DNA of 64,000 bases from Cylindrotheca closterium. Its lineage: Eukaryota > Bacillariophyta > Bacillariophyceae > Bacillariales > Bacillariaceae. The DNA lies in assembly GCA_933822405.4 (NCBI GenBank), contig CAKOGP040000435.1, positions 1 through 64,000 on the forward strand, read 5' to 3'. Both the position numbers and the translations under genes were made by a program. Shown here piece by piece: positions 42,742 to 53,043 of the stretch (the stretch's first letter is position 1; every line of letters starts with the position of its first letter). A model generated the notes under the pieces. The model was not told where the DNA came from. It did no database searches and worked only from the letters and a program-made list of their open reading frames with translations.

Positions 42742-43221
42742 CTAATAATAGGCCTCCGCTTGAATTTCCACAGCAAAATTCCCCATTCCCGCTTGCACAC
42801 AAATTCGTGTGGGCAATCCTTCTGGATCGACCCACTGGTCATACACATCGTTCATTTCTTTCAAATTGGCTGGTGTGTATTCGGCCACGTAAATGCGCAC
42901 CGCCAACAAATTCTTGCGAGGAACCTTGGCTTCTTGTAATATGGCATCCAACTTGGCCAAAGCTTCCGATGTTTGTTGGGCTGTGGAGGATCCAGGTACT
43001 TTGGAAACGTCACCGACCAAACCTTGGGTTCGTAAAATACCGTCGTGTTGGATCCATTTGCTCATGCGCCACTCTTTGAATCCTGGAACGCGAACAATAA
43101 CGGCGGCCGTGGAGGGAGGCTTTCGTTTGATGGTGGCGGCAAATATGGCTGACGATACTACAGAACCAACGACGATCCCTAAGGAAAGTGCTGTTGCAGT
43201 TTCCTTGTTGTTGCTGATCAT
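42742..43221 (-). CDS. Membrane-anchored RidA/YjgF-family protein
   Basis: 159 residues, no intron. After a hydrophobic N-terminal segment (about 10-31, ALSLGIVVGSVVSSAIFAA), which may anchor or target the protein, residues 48-159 match the RidA/YER057c/UK114 family: KWIQHDGILRTQGLVGD, then TAQQTSEALAKLDAILQEA, then VRIYVA, then PTRICVQAGMGNFAVEIQAEA. RidA enzymes deaminate reactive 2-imino acids made by pyridoxal enzymes. The key substrate Arg (PTR139) and Glu (VE152) are present, so activity is possible. The organelle cannot be read from the sequence; the presequence lacks the diatom ASAFAP motif, so mitochondria or an ER-derived membrane are options. Confidence 0.85.
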   Translation of the reverse strand: MISNNKETATALSLGIVVGSVVSSAIFAATIKRKPPSTAAVIVRVPGFKEWRMSKWIQHDGILRTQGLVGDVSKVPGSSTAQQTSEALAKLDAILQEAKVPRKNLLAVRIYVAEYTPANLKEMNDVYDQWVDPEGLPTRICVQAGMGNFAVEIQAEAYY

Positions 43222-43776
43222 TCTATTGTATTATACTTCAATAATAGTTACTGTAGGATATACTCGTATGTATTGGATGCCAATAATTTTGGGGTATTGT
43301 TCGAAATTTGATTTTATTTTTTATTGTGACCCAAAATAAGTTGGATATTATTGGCGTGCGGATGGACAGACAGACCATGTACCTCAATCTTCTTCATCTC
43401 GTGCGTGATCGTACGTTTCACATAATTTAGTCGGATCAATCCATCAATCGTCTCAAATCGCATACGTCAGTGGCTTTTTCTGGTCGGAAGAGCAAATCTT
43501 GCATTAAATGAAACAATGTCGCAGTGTTAATTACCAAGGTTCCACGTCAAGTGCGCGCACCATTGCATCACCAAACACACCACGCCACACACACACACCC
43601 CTCGCCGATAAGACAGTTGAGCGTGTTTTTTGTTGTTTTTTGTTGTTTTTGTTGTAGGACGGATCTAGACCTCGTTTCCTCTCTTGTTTCCTCTCTCTCC
43701 TGTGATATTATTACACGGTACATATCTTCTCTCTTCTCTTCTCTTCTCTTATATACATATACACCCATACTGTAAA
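43222..43776. promoter_or_regulatory. Divergent intergenic region of 555 bp
   Basis: Between the RidA-like gene and the KW-repeat gene. A GTTGTTTTTT repeat (about 43628-43660) and a CTCTT/TCTCT tract (43726-43750) lie in the presumed leader of the plus-strand gene. No coding sequence is visible. Confidence 0.5.
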
Positions 43777-44727
43777 ATGAAGACCTGTGCATTCTCTGCT
43801 GTAGTTCTATTGAGTGCTTCCTCGGCCTCTGCATTTGCTCCTTCCTCTCTCCTAAACAAGGCTACGAGCAGCAACAGCAACAACAGCAACAACAGCAACA
43901 GCAACAACAGCAACAACAATCCATCTTCGGATGTGATTGTCATGCACAACGTGGGAAGCAAATGGGCGTACAATCCGTTTGGAGGCACTTACCAAGATTT
44001 GCCTCCTGGCCGTGTCAGTACGGATCCTGCTGCTGCAGATGGCTTTGGAAGCAAGTGGGCGTACAATCCTTTTGGCGCCACTTATCAAGATCTGCCATCT
44101 GCTCCTACCAGCTCCAATCCGAATGACGCCGATGGCTTTGGCAGCAAATGGGCCTACAACCCATTCGGTGCCACCTACCAAGACCTCCCTTCTGCCCCCA
44201 CCAGTTCCAATCCGAATGACGCGGATGGCTTTGGCAGCAAGTGGGCCTACAATCCCTTCGGCGCCACGTACCAAGACTTGCCAGCGGCTGGTCCAACTTC
44301 TACGGATCCCACTAAGTGGTACTTTCAACCATGGAGTGGTGTCTACCAATCTCAGTTCACTCCTCTCTTTACTAGAGGTGTTGATAAGTGGTACTTTGAA
44401 CCAAGAAGCGTCATTCCACCCAATGATGAATTCTTTCATGGATACAACTCGGCGTCTCACATGTGGGTTCCAGACCAACTATATGCCGAGCCACAACCAT
44501 TCTCTGCTCCAGCTCCTGCTGCTCCAGCTCCAGCTGCTCTAGAAGCTTCTCAACAAGGTGCTGTTCCACCCACGACAACAACAACAACAGCTGCATCTGC
44601 ACCACCAGCACAACAAGAGCAACAACAGCAACAAGCACCACCACAAATGATGCCCGAACCAACCCCACAAAAAATGCCAGAAGACTCTACCATGTCGGCA
44701 TACGACAAGGCCATGTCTGGAAACTAA
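43777..44727 (+). CDS. Plastid-targeted protein with 31-residue repeats and six Lys-Trp motifs
   Basis: 316 residues from the ATG at 43777. Residues 1-19 are a signal peptide cleaved within a textbook ASAFAP motif (17-22), so the protein is very likely imported into the diatom plastid. After an Asn/Ser-rich spacer come four units with exact 31-residue spacing: GSKWAYNPFG(G/A)TYQDLP with Trp at 63, 94, 125 and 156. Two shorter related motifs follow: KWYFQPWSGVYQ (Trp181) and KWYFEPRSV (Trp205). The C-terminal third is Pro/Ala/Gln-rich and disordered. No known domain. Repeated aromatic stickers on a disordered plastid protein recall Rubisco-linker proteins of pyrenoids; from memory the Phaeodactylum linker PYCO1 uses KWSP-type motifs, so this deserves testing, but the low positive charge here differs. 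No intron. Confidence 0.85.
   Translation: MKTCAFSAVVLLSASSASAFAPSSLLNKATSSNSNNSNNSNSNNSNNNPSSDVIVMHNVGSKWAYNPFGGTYQDLPPGRVSTDPAAADGFGSKWAYNPFGATYQDLPSAPTSSNPNDADGFGSKWAYNPFGATYQDLPSAPTSSNPNDADGFGSKWAYNPFGATYQDLPAAGPTSTDPTKWYFQPWSGVYQSQFTPLFTRGVDKWYFEPRSVIPPNDEFFHGYNSASHMWVPDQLYAEPQPFSAPAPAAPAPAALEASQQGAVPPTTTTTTAASAPPAQQEQQQQQAPPQMMPEPTPQKMPEDSTMSAYDKAMSGN
43951..44292 (+). repeat. Four 93-bp coding tandem repeats
   Basis: The units are spaced exactly 93 bp apart; the second and third are nearly identical in protein (GSKWAYNPFGATYQDLPSAP) but differ at many synonymous sites (GGC/GGT, AAG/AAA, ACT/ACC), so they are older than the 180-bp repeats at 9661-10200 and are held by selection on the protein. 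Confidence 0.85.
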
Positions 44728-45448
44728 ACAGAACAGAACCAAAAAAAATGAAAACCGCAAGTTTGATATATATATCATATATATTGTGTATTGTGTTGTG
44801 TTGTGTTGTGTTGTGTTGTGTTGTGTTGTGTTGTGTTGTGATGGGTACATCCTACGTATCTTTACTACATTATTATACACAAGGTATATATCATTGTTCT
44901 TTGTTGGAATGTAGGGGAATGAGTGTACGATCATGCTTCATCATTTGTGGTCCATTCATAAATGAATAAATCATGCATCCACTGGTAGCAGGTTTCTTGG
45001 CAAGCAATATCATAATAGATTTAGGAATAGTAGTTTGTTTATTGCAGTTTATGTTCATGGATACGGTCCTACCATATTTATTCAACAATTGAATGATTAT
45101 TGCCACAGCATCATAAAAAGGTATTGCAAGATCATTTGCTCTTTTCAATCGAATCAATCCATGCAAAGAACAGATATTACTGTACGTCACTCAATAACGC
45201 GGATGGTTGGTTCAAACAAACGGGGGGAGCTGCTGCTATCCAAATGATATATATATGATATCCCGTCGAAACATGCCGGATCGGCCCGCCGGCAATAAAT
45301 CCATAATCCATACTATTATAGCATGCAATCATTTCTCATAATACTGCGTACTATATACTGTTGATGGAAATGACACCACGATTGCATCGATATATGAGCT
45401 TTCTATCATCATAAAGCACATTTAGATCAGATTGCTTCTTTGGTCGTC
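44728..45448. other. Intergenic, 720 bp
   Basis: Begins with the 3' UTR of the KW-repeat gene, including a ten-unit TTGTG microsatellite at 44791-44840. Otherwise AT-rich; no gene seen on either strand. Confidence 0.6.
44791..44840. repeat. (TTGTG)10 microsatellite
   Basis: Ten perfect TTGTG units about 65 bases after the stop codon at 44727. Confidence 0.95.
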
Positions 45449-48413
45449 ATGATGGTAGGCTATAAAGGGGAAACGATGGGCGGAATAATGATGAGAGATG
45501 ATGACTTATTCAGATCCGGCGATTCTGTTAATAATAATAATAATAATAATATTGAGGCGGCGGATGAAACCACAATGAGAACGAATCAATCATCATCGCC
45601 ATCATCGCCATCATCATCGCCATCATCATTGCCATCACTGCCTCAGCCTCAAGCGCCATCCGACACAAAAACAGCAAGGCGATTGTCGCCGCAAAACTTT
45701 ACATTTTCCAATTTTGACTTGTTCCAGCACTCTGTTTCAAATCGACAGCAACAATTGCTGCAGAAATTGTCGACCAACAATAACAACACTAAGAAGAATA
45801 AGAGACGGCGGAACAAAAAACATCATTCACCCTGCTTGTGGGGCGCGTTCATGGCCATCCTCTTGTGCCAGTGCATTCTGTTTCTATTTCAGGCTTCCAT
45901 TTCAAATTATTACCATTACCATTACCATTACCATAATGATAATGATAATGATAATGATAATGATAATAGTATGGAAATAAGTCATTATGGAGGCGTGGGT
46001 TTGACATTGTTTCTGTCCAAGTCATCATTATCATTATCATCATCATCATATCATAACAAGATCGGAAATAAGAACAACATTGGAATGGACACTACTAATA
46101 TCGACCAAACAAGTGGGAGCACTATTACCATTATTCATCGTCCAAGATTATTGATTGGTCTCTTTTCCGACTATGGAAGTGATGGAAGTGGTGCGCATGG
46201 CGGTGGTGGGAGCAACCAACCAGGTAGTCGTATTAGTAGTGGTGGCGGTGGCAGTACCAACAGCAATAGCAAGACGTATCGAAATCGTCATCGAAAGCTG
46301 TTTCAATTGTGGAATGACACGAGATTATGTCCCTACAATGCCTTTCGACAACGACAGCGACAACGACAGCGACGACTCCTTGCTTCGAAACAGGATCCGA
46401 ACAACCACAAGTCAAATTTGGACCTCAATGACGATGACGACTATGACGACGATGAATGCCTGATATTGTATACCTTTGTGATTGGAGCCCATCGTCGCAA
46501 TACTAATAATGATGATGATAACAACAACAAGGAAGCCAGCAGCACCAGCAACAGCAACAGCAGCAATTATAATAATAATAATGGTGATGAGATTCCAACA
46601 TTACGATTGGAAGGAACACGTGACGAACCCTTGGAGATTGAACTGGGCACTGCTTCCTTGTCGTCCAATGTGAATCCTAACATTACCGCACAAATTTCCA
46701 AAAATCTTCCTTTGGATTTGATACGGCATCGAGATTACACGTTGCTCAACATTCGAGAGAACATGAACGACGGCAAGTCTCCATCCTTCTTTGCCTGGGC
46801 ACACTCGGAAGCGACCAGTCCAAGAAATACGATAGAAGGACATTCCATGTTTTCCTATGCGGCCAAGTGTGATTTGGATGCCATGCTTCGACTTGACTTT
46901 GTCCTCCAAGTCTTGCACAGAGACTTGATATGGATCCCGAATCATGTCACCAGCCCGATGAATATTCCTGCCTCCACAGAACAACCAGCAATCGTTTCAT
47001 CTAAGGATCAAGCTCTGCCAAATCATGCAACAATAACAACGCCTCTCAAGACGGATCCTACTTCCGTGGGAGGCATTGTCTTGGGATGCTTGCGCCACAA
47101 GGCAATGTGGGCAGATACTACGAAGGATGACTTTTGGAGGGCAAACTATCAGAATGGAATGCATTTGTATTTGGGTGGTCAATTCTACATTGTGAGTGTC
47201 AATTTGATTCCGGGCCTAGTGCAGGAAGCTCAAGTACAGCAGCTCAAGCATGGAATGCAATCTACCGGGGATAATTACATGGCAGGTCATGAAGATCATG
47301 ACGTCCTCTCTATGATTCAAGCAGCTTCTATCAAGAATGGGCAACTAGTGCGGTGGATCAGCATGCCACGGAATTATCGATTCTGGGAACATCCGGTCAA
47401 GGGTGAAATGTGGTGGAAACGAATTTGGAAACGAGAGTCACGAAAAGCAGCAGAAGGAAAACTACCATCCAGAAACAAATATTCCTTGCCGGTTGCTCCC
47501 AAAGGTCTGCCGTCTCTTCTCATCGTACTAGGTGCAGCCGATCCGAAGGATCGGGTATCATATCGAGACAAACTGATTACCGAACAACACCGAGGAGGCA
47601 AAAGGATTTGCTCGCTCATGGACTATCGAACAGCCGATGCTTCTACTGTTAGGTGCGACTTGGTCTATACCTTTGTCGTAGGGGGAAATGATAAAGGACC
47701 AAATGAGATTGTTCGCGGGGAGGACCGGATTGAACTTGATGATTTTCACAAAGGCGAGAAGGATCTATTGATGCTGAATATAAGGTATGTTGGAAATCTG
47801 TGATCAGCGTTCTTTTGACTTTTTGGATGACTTTATTCTCAACTCGTGGCTTGGTAATAATAGAGACAACACGAACAGTGGCATGGGACAGACAGTGCTA
47901 TTCCATTTACAGAATATCCTTGAAAGCAAACTGGAGACTTCTTTTGACATGGTCGTCTTCTGCAATGCTCAGACTGTTCTATCCGTGGAACAATGGAACA
48001 GAGTCCAGTACCAACAAACAAGATCCCATCGCAACCTTATTGTTGGTGACATACGAGACAAGGATCAGCTGCCAGTCGAGTTTGGTACCGAGCGGAGGAA
48101 TGAGACATACTTTTTTCTGGAACAAGAGAATATTCATGTGTATCCTGGAAGCGACAATGCTTGTTTTGCGGTGAGCACGAACCTTGTTGACAACATGCTC
48201 CGTCACGCAAACGAATCCTTTGGACTGTCGAAAGGTGTAAAAGTAATCAGGGAGGACTCTAGCAGGAAGAGAAAATTCAAGATATTCAATCCACGAGCAT
48301 ACTTTGTTCAGAACCTTGGATACGATCTAACGACACTCGCCTACATGACCCCATTCACAGTATTGCATTGGGTTCCAATCTCAAAGGGTCAAGCACCATG
48401 GTATACATTGTGA
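45449..48413 (+). CDS. Golgi-type glycosyltransferase (GT31-like) with a degenerate second unit
   Basis: Exons 45449-47784 and 47864-48413 (intron 47785-47863, 79 nt) give 961 residues. I start at the first ATG (45449). Residues about 129-151 are a signal anchor (CLWGAFMAILLCQCILFLF) after a basic KNKRRRNKKHH, giving type II topology. The luminal part starts with low-complexity repeats (YHYHYHYH, NDNDND). The catalytic unit has YTFVIGAH, LLNIRENMNDGKSPSFF, KCDLDAML (a DxD site, Asp475/Asp477), GGIVLGC, YLGGQFYIVS and GHEDHDVLSMI (Glu615 region), as in GT31-like galactosyl/N-acetylglucosaminyltransferases. A second unit follows: YTFVVGGN, LMLNIRDNTNSG and FCNAQTVL. The splice restores NIRDNTNSG. 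The second unit aligns its CNAQ (812-815) with CDLD and so lacks the metal site. Family assignment is by motif only. Confidence 0.78.
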
Positions 48414-48577
48414 ATGCCAGCCAGCCATATTGTATACTAGAAAGCAAAATGTTGAAATTGAATTATGGTTCTATAAAGCTGTTGTTACTTCTATATTGGT
48501 TTGGTCACTCAGACACTCAAGTCACCTACAAGTACACATGGAAACATGAATCACATAGCCACACTTTGCTCCACTTA

Positions 48578-50602
48578 TTAGGCGGACGGAATATGAACAA
48601 ACTGCTTGTTGTCTGGAAGACGCTCGCAGTTGTATCCAGCAAGTGCCCAGTCGGCTTCGGTAATGCCTGTCTCTTCATCACTGTCGGGGAAGTAGTGAGA
48701 AAAGGCAAGGTATGTGTAACTTGCAATTCCAGAAACAATATGGTTGGTGGTAAAAACGGGATCATCGAATTCAAGTTCGAGGAATTTCTCAAAGTCATCA
48801 AGTTTGAGACACAGTTCTTGGAGGACTCGATCATCAACGTAGTTCATGACATCATCGAATTTTGAATCTGGAATTGGGACCTTGTCATTTTTCGAAAAGG
48901 CTTCATCTCCAAAGTGATCCCTGTAGGAACAGTCCCAGAGCGCTGCGCGTTGAATGAAAGTGTTTTGCAACGTCTCGGTGGCAACCGATCGGTAGGCTAC
49001 AATCTGTTCGGAGAGGTACTCGGTGACGGAATTCATGCTCTCGTCCAAGAAGCCGCTGGTTTCGTTGACAAAGGACACAATGTTCTCAAGATCATCGTTG
49101 TACTTTTGCAGTTCATCGACCTTACTGGAGAACTGGTCGACTTCTTCTACGAGTGCAGTGACATTGTCTTCGAGGTTCTTGCGAACTTGCTCCAAGTCGC
49201 TGGTGGCATTTTCCAATCTTCCAACTTCGGTAGCGAGCTGTCCATTCTGAGTCTCCAGGCGATCGATTTCGGAAGCTAAATCACCAACTTCACCGTCCAA
49301 TCGATCGATGGTATTGTTCAAATCCATATTCAGTCCCTCCAAGATCTTGTTTTGGTTCGCCTATCGATGAAAAGAAGAATGGTGTTAGAAGGGTTGCGGA
49401 AGAATCCAAGTCCATCAGGCGCACGCAATTGATTTGACTTACCAATTCAGTATTTGAGTTTGTCAAATCACCAATGGTATTATTCAAGTCTCGGTTGAGT
49501 CTCTTGTACTCTTCATTTGAAGCTACCAATCGATCAATCTCTGCTTCCAATTGAGTTGTAGTTTGATTCAACTCTCCGTTCAAATCACCTTGGTTGTCCA
49601 AGAGATTCTTGTAGGTATCAAGAGTGGAGTTCAAAGTCGAGATCTGATCGGAAAGTTTTGTTTGGGCATTCAATAGATCAAAGTTCTCTTGGGTCAAGTA
49701 GGTCACGTCCCGAAGCAGGGCCAAGTTCTCATCCGAAAGATTGGAATTCAAGCCAAGCAAGTTCAAAGCAGATTCTCGAAGAACGACATTCAACTCAGTA
49801 ACGCGTTCATTTCCACTTCGAATTAGGTCTTCTTGTCTCTTCAGGATACGGAGATTGTCATTGAGCTCGCCTTTGTATTGCACGTCTTGGAGCTCGCGTC
49901 TCTTCACCTTCGGGTTTCCTCCAGCTACAATGGCAGTCTGTCTCAACTCATCAGCAAGAGCATTGTATCGCAAGGTTTGTCCCTCCAAACTCTTGATCTC
50001 AGTAGTCAAGTCAAAGACGACTTGTCTCAAATCTGTATTAAACAGCGAAATGAGTTAGAATATTGGAGCCAAGTAAAATGGCGACAGGCCGAATCAATAA
50101 AAGCAGTATACATACCTTCACACCTAGCGGTTTGAACATTTCCATCCCCACTCTGAGTAGTCGTGGCACTATCATTGGTATTGCTACTTCCACATCTCTT
50201 GGATGACTTGGATCCACCTTTACCACTGCTAGATCCCGATTTTTTGCTGGAAAGCTTACGCCCACCTCTGGCGAGTTGATCCTTTTGAATGATATTCAGC
50301 TTCTCCTTCAGTTTCGATTCTTGAATAGGTTCATCTTTCGACACTGCATTTCGACCTGATAGATTGCGCTGTCGCCCACGAACATTGGATGGTGGTGGAT
50401 GGAACTCAAATGCATTCTCGGTTGGAGCCGGTTCTACGTTGTAGTGCTCTTGCTGTTCTTGGTTCAAATTCACTTGATTTTGTAGATTGGTAACTTGTGT
50501 GTTCAACGACTGATTCTGGACTGCTAGAAGTGCTACGGCGCATAGTGCGAGAAACAGCGATAGCTTCGTTGCAAAGCCTCTATGATGCTCCTGTTCTGTC
50601 AT
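48578..50602 (-). CDS. Type II membrane coiled-coil protein, paralogue A of a divergent pair
   Basis: Exons 50602-50116, 50032-49443 and 49360-48578 (introns 50033-50115 and 49361-49442, GT-AG) give 619 residues; the ATG at 50602 is the first in frame. A short N-terminus leads into a membrane helix at about 13-30 (LSLFLALCAVALLAV). A basic Ser/Lys stretch (KKSGSSSGKGGSKSSK) precedes a long coiled coil (about 165-485) with N-D/N-L-N-T-I-DRL heptads. The C-terminal domain of about 140 residues has WDC, ELCL and a YNCERL cysteine, and FPDSDEETGITEADW, all shared with the plus-strand gene at 51085. The protein is probably a luminal or extracellular rod with a globular end. No known family. It is convergent with the glycosyltransferase (164 bases between stops). 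Confidence 0.8.
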
Positions 50603-51084
50603 GTTGTTTTTCTGGTTGGCAACTGGAGGCAATTTTTTTTGTGCACCTTTATGATGAAGTTGCCTTTTTCCGAACAAAAGTCATCACGAATCCCATGCGG
50701 AACCAAATTTAAACATCCCTAAGAAAGCTTGAGACGTGATTCTGTAAACATGGCGTCCGCCGAAAAGAGAACATCGTAACACACGTAGAAATGTAGTAGT
50801 CGTGGAGCAAAATACGATCCAACAGAAGGCCCAACGTTGTCTAATGTGACACATGCCCAAATTCATCTGTAAGTAAATAAGACTGGAAAACTCTCACGCG
50901 ACCTAAGATCACTCGTACATTCATACCACTGAAATCTATTTATCTCCCAATTCCCGTCAATAAGCACATGATTCTCACATTTAACGATCCAAGTCATGGA
51001 AGGCAATCTTCCGGATTGGAATCGTAGTTCAGGAATTGCATCCAGTGTCACCAACCTCATATTCAAAAGCATCAACAACTCACC
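50603..51084. promoter_or_regulatory. Shared divergent promoter region of two paralogues
   Basis: 482 bases between the start codons of the two coiled-coil paralogues, which are transcribed away from each other. It probably holds both promoters and may co-regulate them. I see no defined motif, only a T-rich stretch at 50626-50640 in the leader of paralogue A. Confidence 0.55.
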
Positions 51085-52576
51085 ATGCCATTTCAGACTG
51101 AATCCGGTACTGTGGCTACTATGGATTCCACATCCACACCTCCTAGACCCACTGTCAATCCACATGGATACTCAGACAATCCAGACGAAGAGCCATCTCC
51201 TCGTCAAACAAGCACTGATGATGAAGAAGAACCTTCCTATCATTCCCAGCGGCAACTGCTTCCAGGAAATAGCAATAGCAATTCCTACTCCAATTCTTCT
51301 AAGGGTGGACGTTCCTCTGTTGTCCTGATGAAGAAATCTACCTTGTTCTTTTTCGCATTACTGTTGCTAGCCTTTGTGGTTGCTTTTGGGTACTTCTTTA
51401 CCGAATGGATGTTCCATCGTGATATGCTTTCGGGTGGCAACCGTGACAAGGCCAATTGTTTCTTGGAAGATGAAGTAGAATGCCCCTTTACTCAAGAGGA
51501 TGTAGACGATCTCTCTGCTGAAATCGACCGCTTGGAGGATTTGAACAAGCAGCTTGCCGACCAGATGGACGATTATGAAGATCTTACGAACCGTTTGAAC
51601 CAATCTGTGGCAGGTAAGATCACTATTTCATCTTGCATTCAGTCCAATTGAATTGTATATCATCATATGTCTTACCCTTTTCTCCCTCGACACCTTAGAA
51701 TTGAAGAGACAGAATGACATCCTTAGCGACTCCAACGACAAATACGAAGATTTGAACGATCAATTGAATGACACTGTTGCAGAATTAAAGCAACAGAATC
51801 AATTCCTGAAGGAGCAAGTAGATACCTTTTCCGACCTGAATCAAGATCTGAACTCGACTGTGATTGATCTAAAGGAAGAAGTCGACCGACTTGAGGGCCA
51901 AGTGACCAACTTTACTAAGGAGAATGATCGACTCGAAGACTTGGTCGGTTCCTTGTCCAATGAAACAGATACCCTGACAGAACTATCGAACGTCCTACAA
52001 GAAAATGTAGATCGTCTCAAGGGAGAAGTAGGCAACCTTAAGACGGAGAATGGCCGGTTGGAATCCTCAATCGACAATCTCAAGACAGTAATCTCGTTCT
52101 GGGATGATGTGGTTGGCAATTATGACAATACTTATGAGGAGATGGCTGCATTCTTGGCCCAACAAATCACTACGAATAGAAATTTGGTGCTTGAAGCATT
52201 GGAAAACACATACCATCAACGAGTTGCCGATTGGGACTGTGGATTGCGAGCTCAGTATGCCCTAGAACCATTTGCTCAAGACGATTCCATCACAATCCCC
52301 AACGACAAATATAACGAAGTCATGGACTTTGTCAATGGACGTGTACTATCCGACCTCTGCTTGAGTCGGTCCAACTTTGAGTCATACGTGACAAGTCGCT
52401 ATCCTTCAGGTGGTATCTCTATCGATCGCTTGGTCACCGCCGTACGACGATACACATGGGATGCCATTGACCACTACTTCCCCGAGAAGGGAGAACAAGG
52501 ACTGACTTCCGAGAACTGGTCAATGGCCAATTTTACTTGCAACAACTTGATGCCATCGCAAAAATACAGTGTCTAG
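51085..52576 (+). CDS. Type II membrane coiled-coil protein, paralogue B of a divergent pair
   Basis: Exons 51085-51613 and 51699-52576 (intron 51614-51698, 85 nt, GTAAGA...TTAG) give 468 residues. Cytoplasmic residues 1-80 are Pro/Ser/Glu-rich; a membrane helix lies at about 85-105 (LFFFALLLLAFVVAFGYFF). A luminal coiled coil (about 135-320) has EIDRLEDLN, DLNQDLNSTVIDL and LKGEVGNLKTENGRLE heptads, followed by the C-terminal domain: YHQRVADWDCGLRAQYAL, PNDKYNEVMDFVNGRVL, DLCL, YTWDAIDHYFPEKGEQGLT and FTCNNL. Three cysteines and the FP...GLT..NW..A pattern match paralogue A, proving common origin; the coiled coil is shorter here. Function unknown. Confidence 0.82.
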
Positions 52577-53043
52577 AAAGCATCAGGCACAAGCAAAACA
52601 ACCTAATAGCGAGAATACGAGCGAGAATACGATATGATAGAGAGTGACTTCCATGTTATTTGTGTCGGTAATGTAAATGAAATAAAGTATCATTAGAAAC
52701 TTAGGTACAGGTAGTATTGGAGAGCCAAAGAGTTTAGGCGTTTAATTGATTCTACAACCTCCATCCTCTGGAAATACGTACCAGTATACGTAGTTATGGT
52801 TATATCCATTCATTCGGAAGCTATACTGCCGTACAGCAGTATACCCGGTACCGGTACCGGTAGAATAGATGTTAGTTTGCTGACTCGAAGAATACTTCGA
52901 CTATAATATTCGACCTCTACGAGTAAAATACTGCTGCGCGCCAGCCACGCCGATCATCAGATTTGAATTTCTATTGATGATCGCGTCAACACAAACCGCA
53001 TCTCGTCGGCACGACAGCAACTTGAAAGTCAACCGAGAGGTGC
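52577..53043. other. Intergenic, 467 bp
   Basis: Between tandem plus-strand genes. Contains the densest cluster of the GGTACCGGTA palindrome in the window (52846-52862: CCCGGTACCGGTACCGGTAG), in the upstream region of the kinase gene. No gene seen. Confidence 0.6.

Noticed and set aside
43951..44292. 93-bp repeats in the KW protein considered as assembly duplication
   Set aside because: The copies differ at many synonymous sites while the protein stays the same, so they are real and old.
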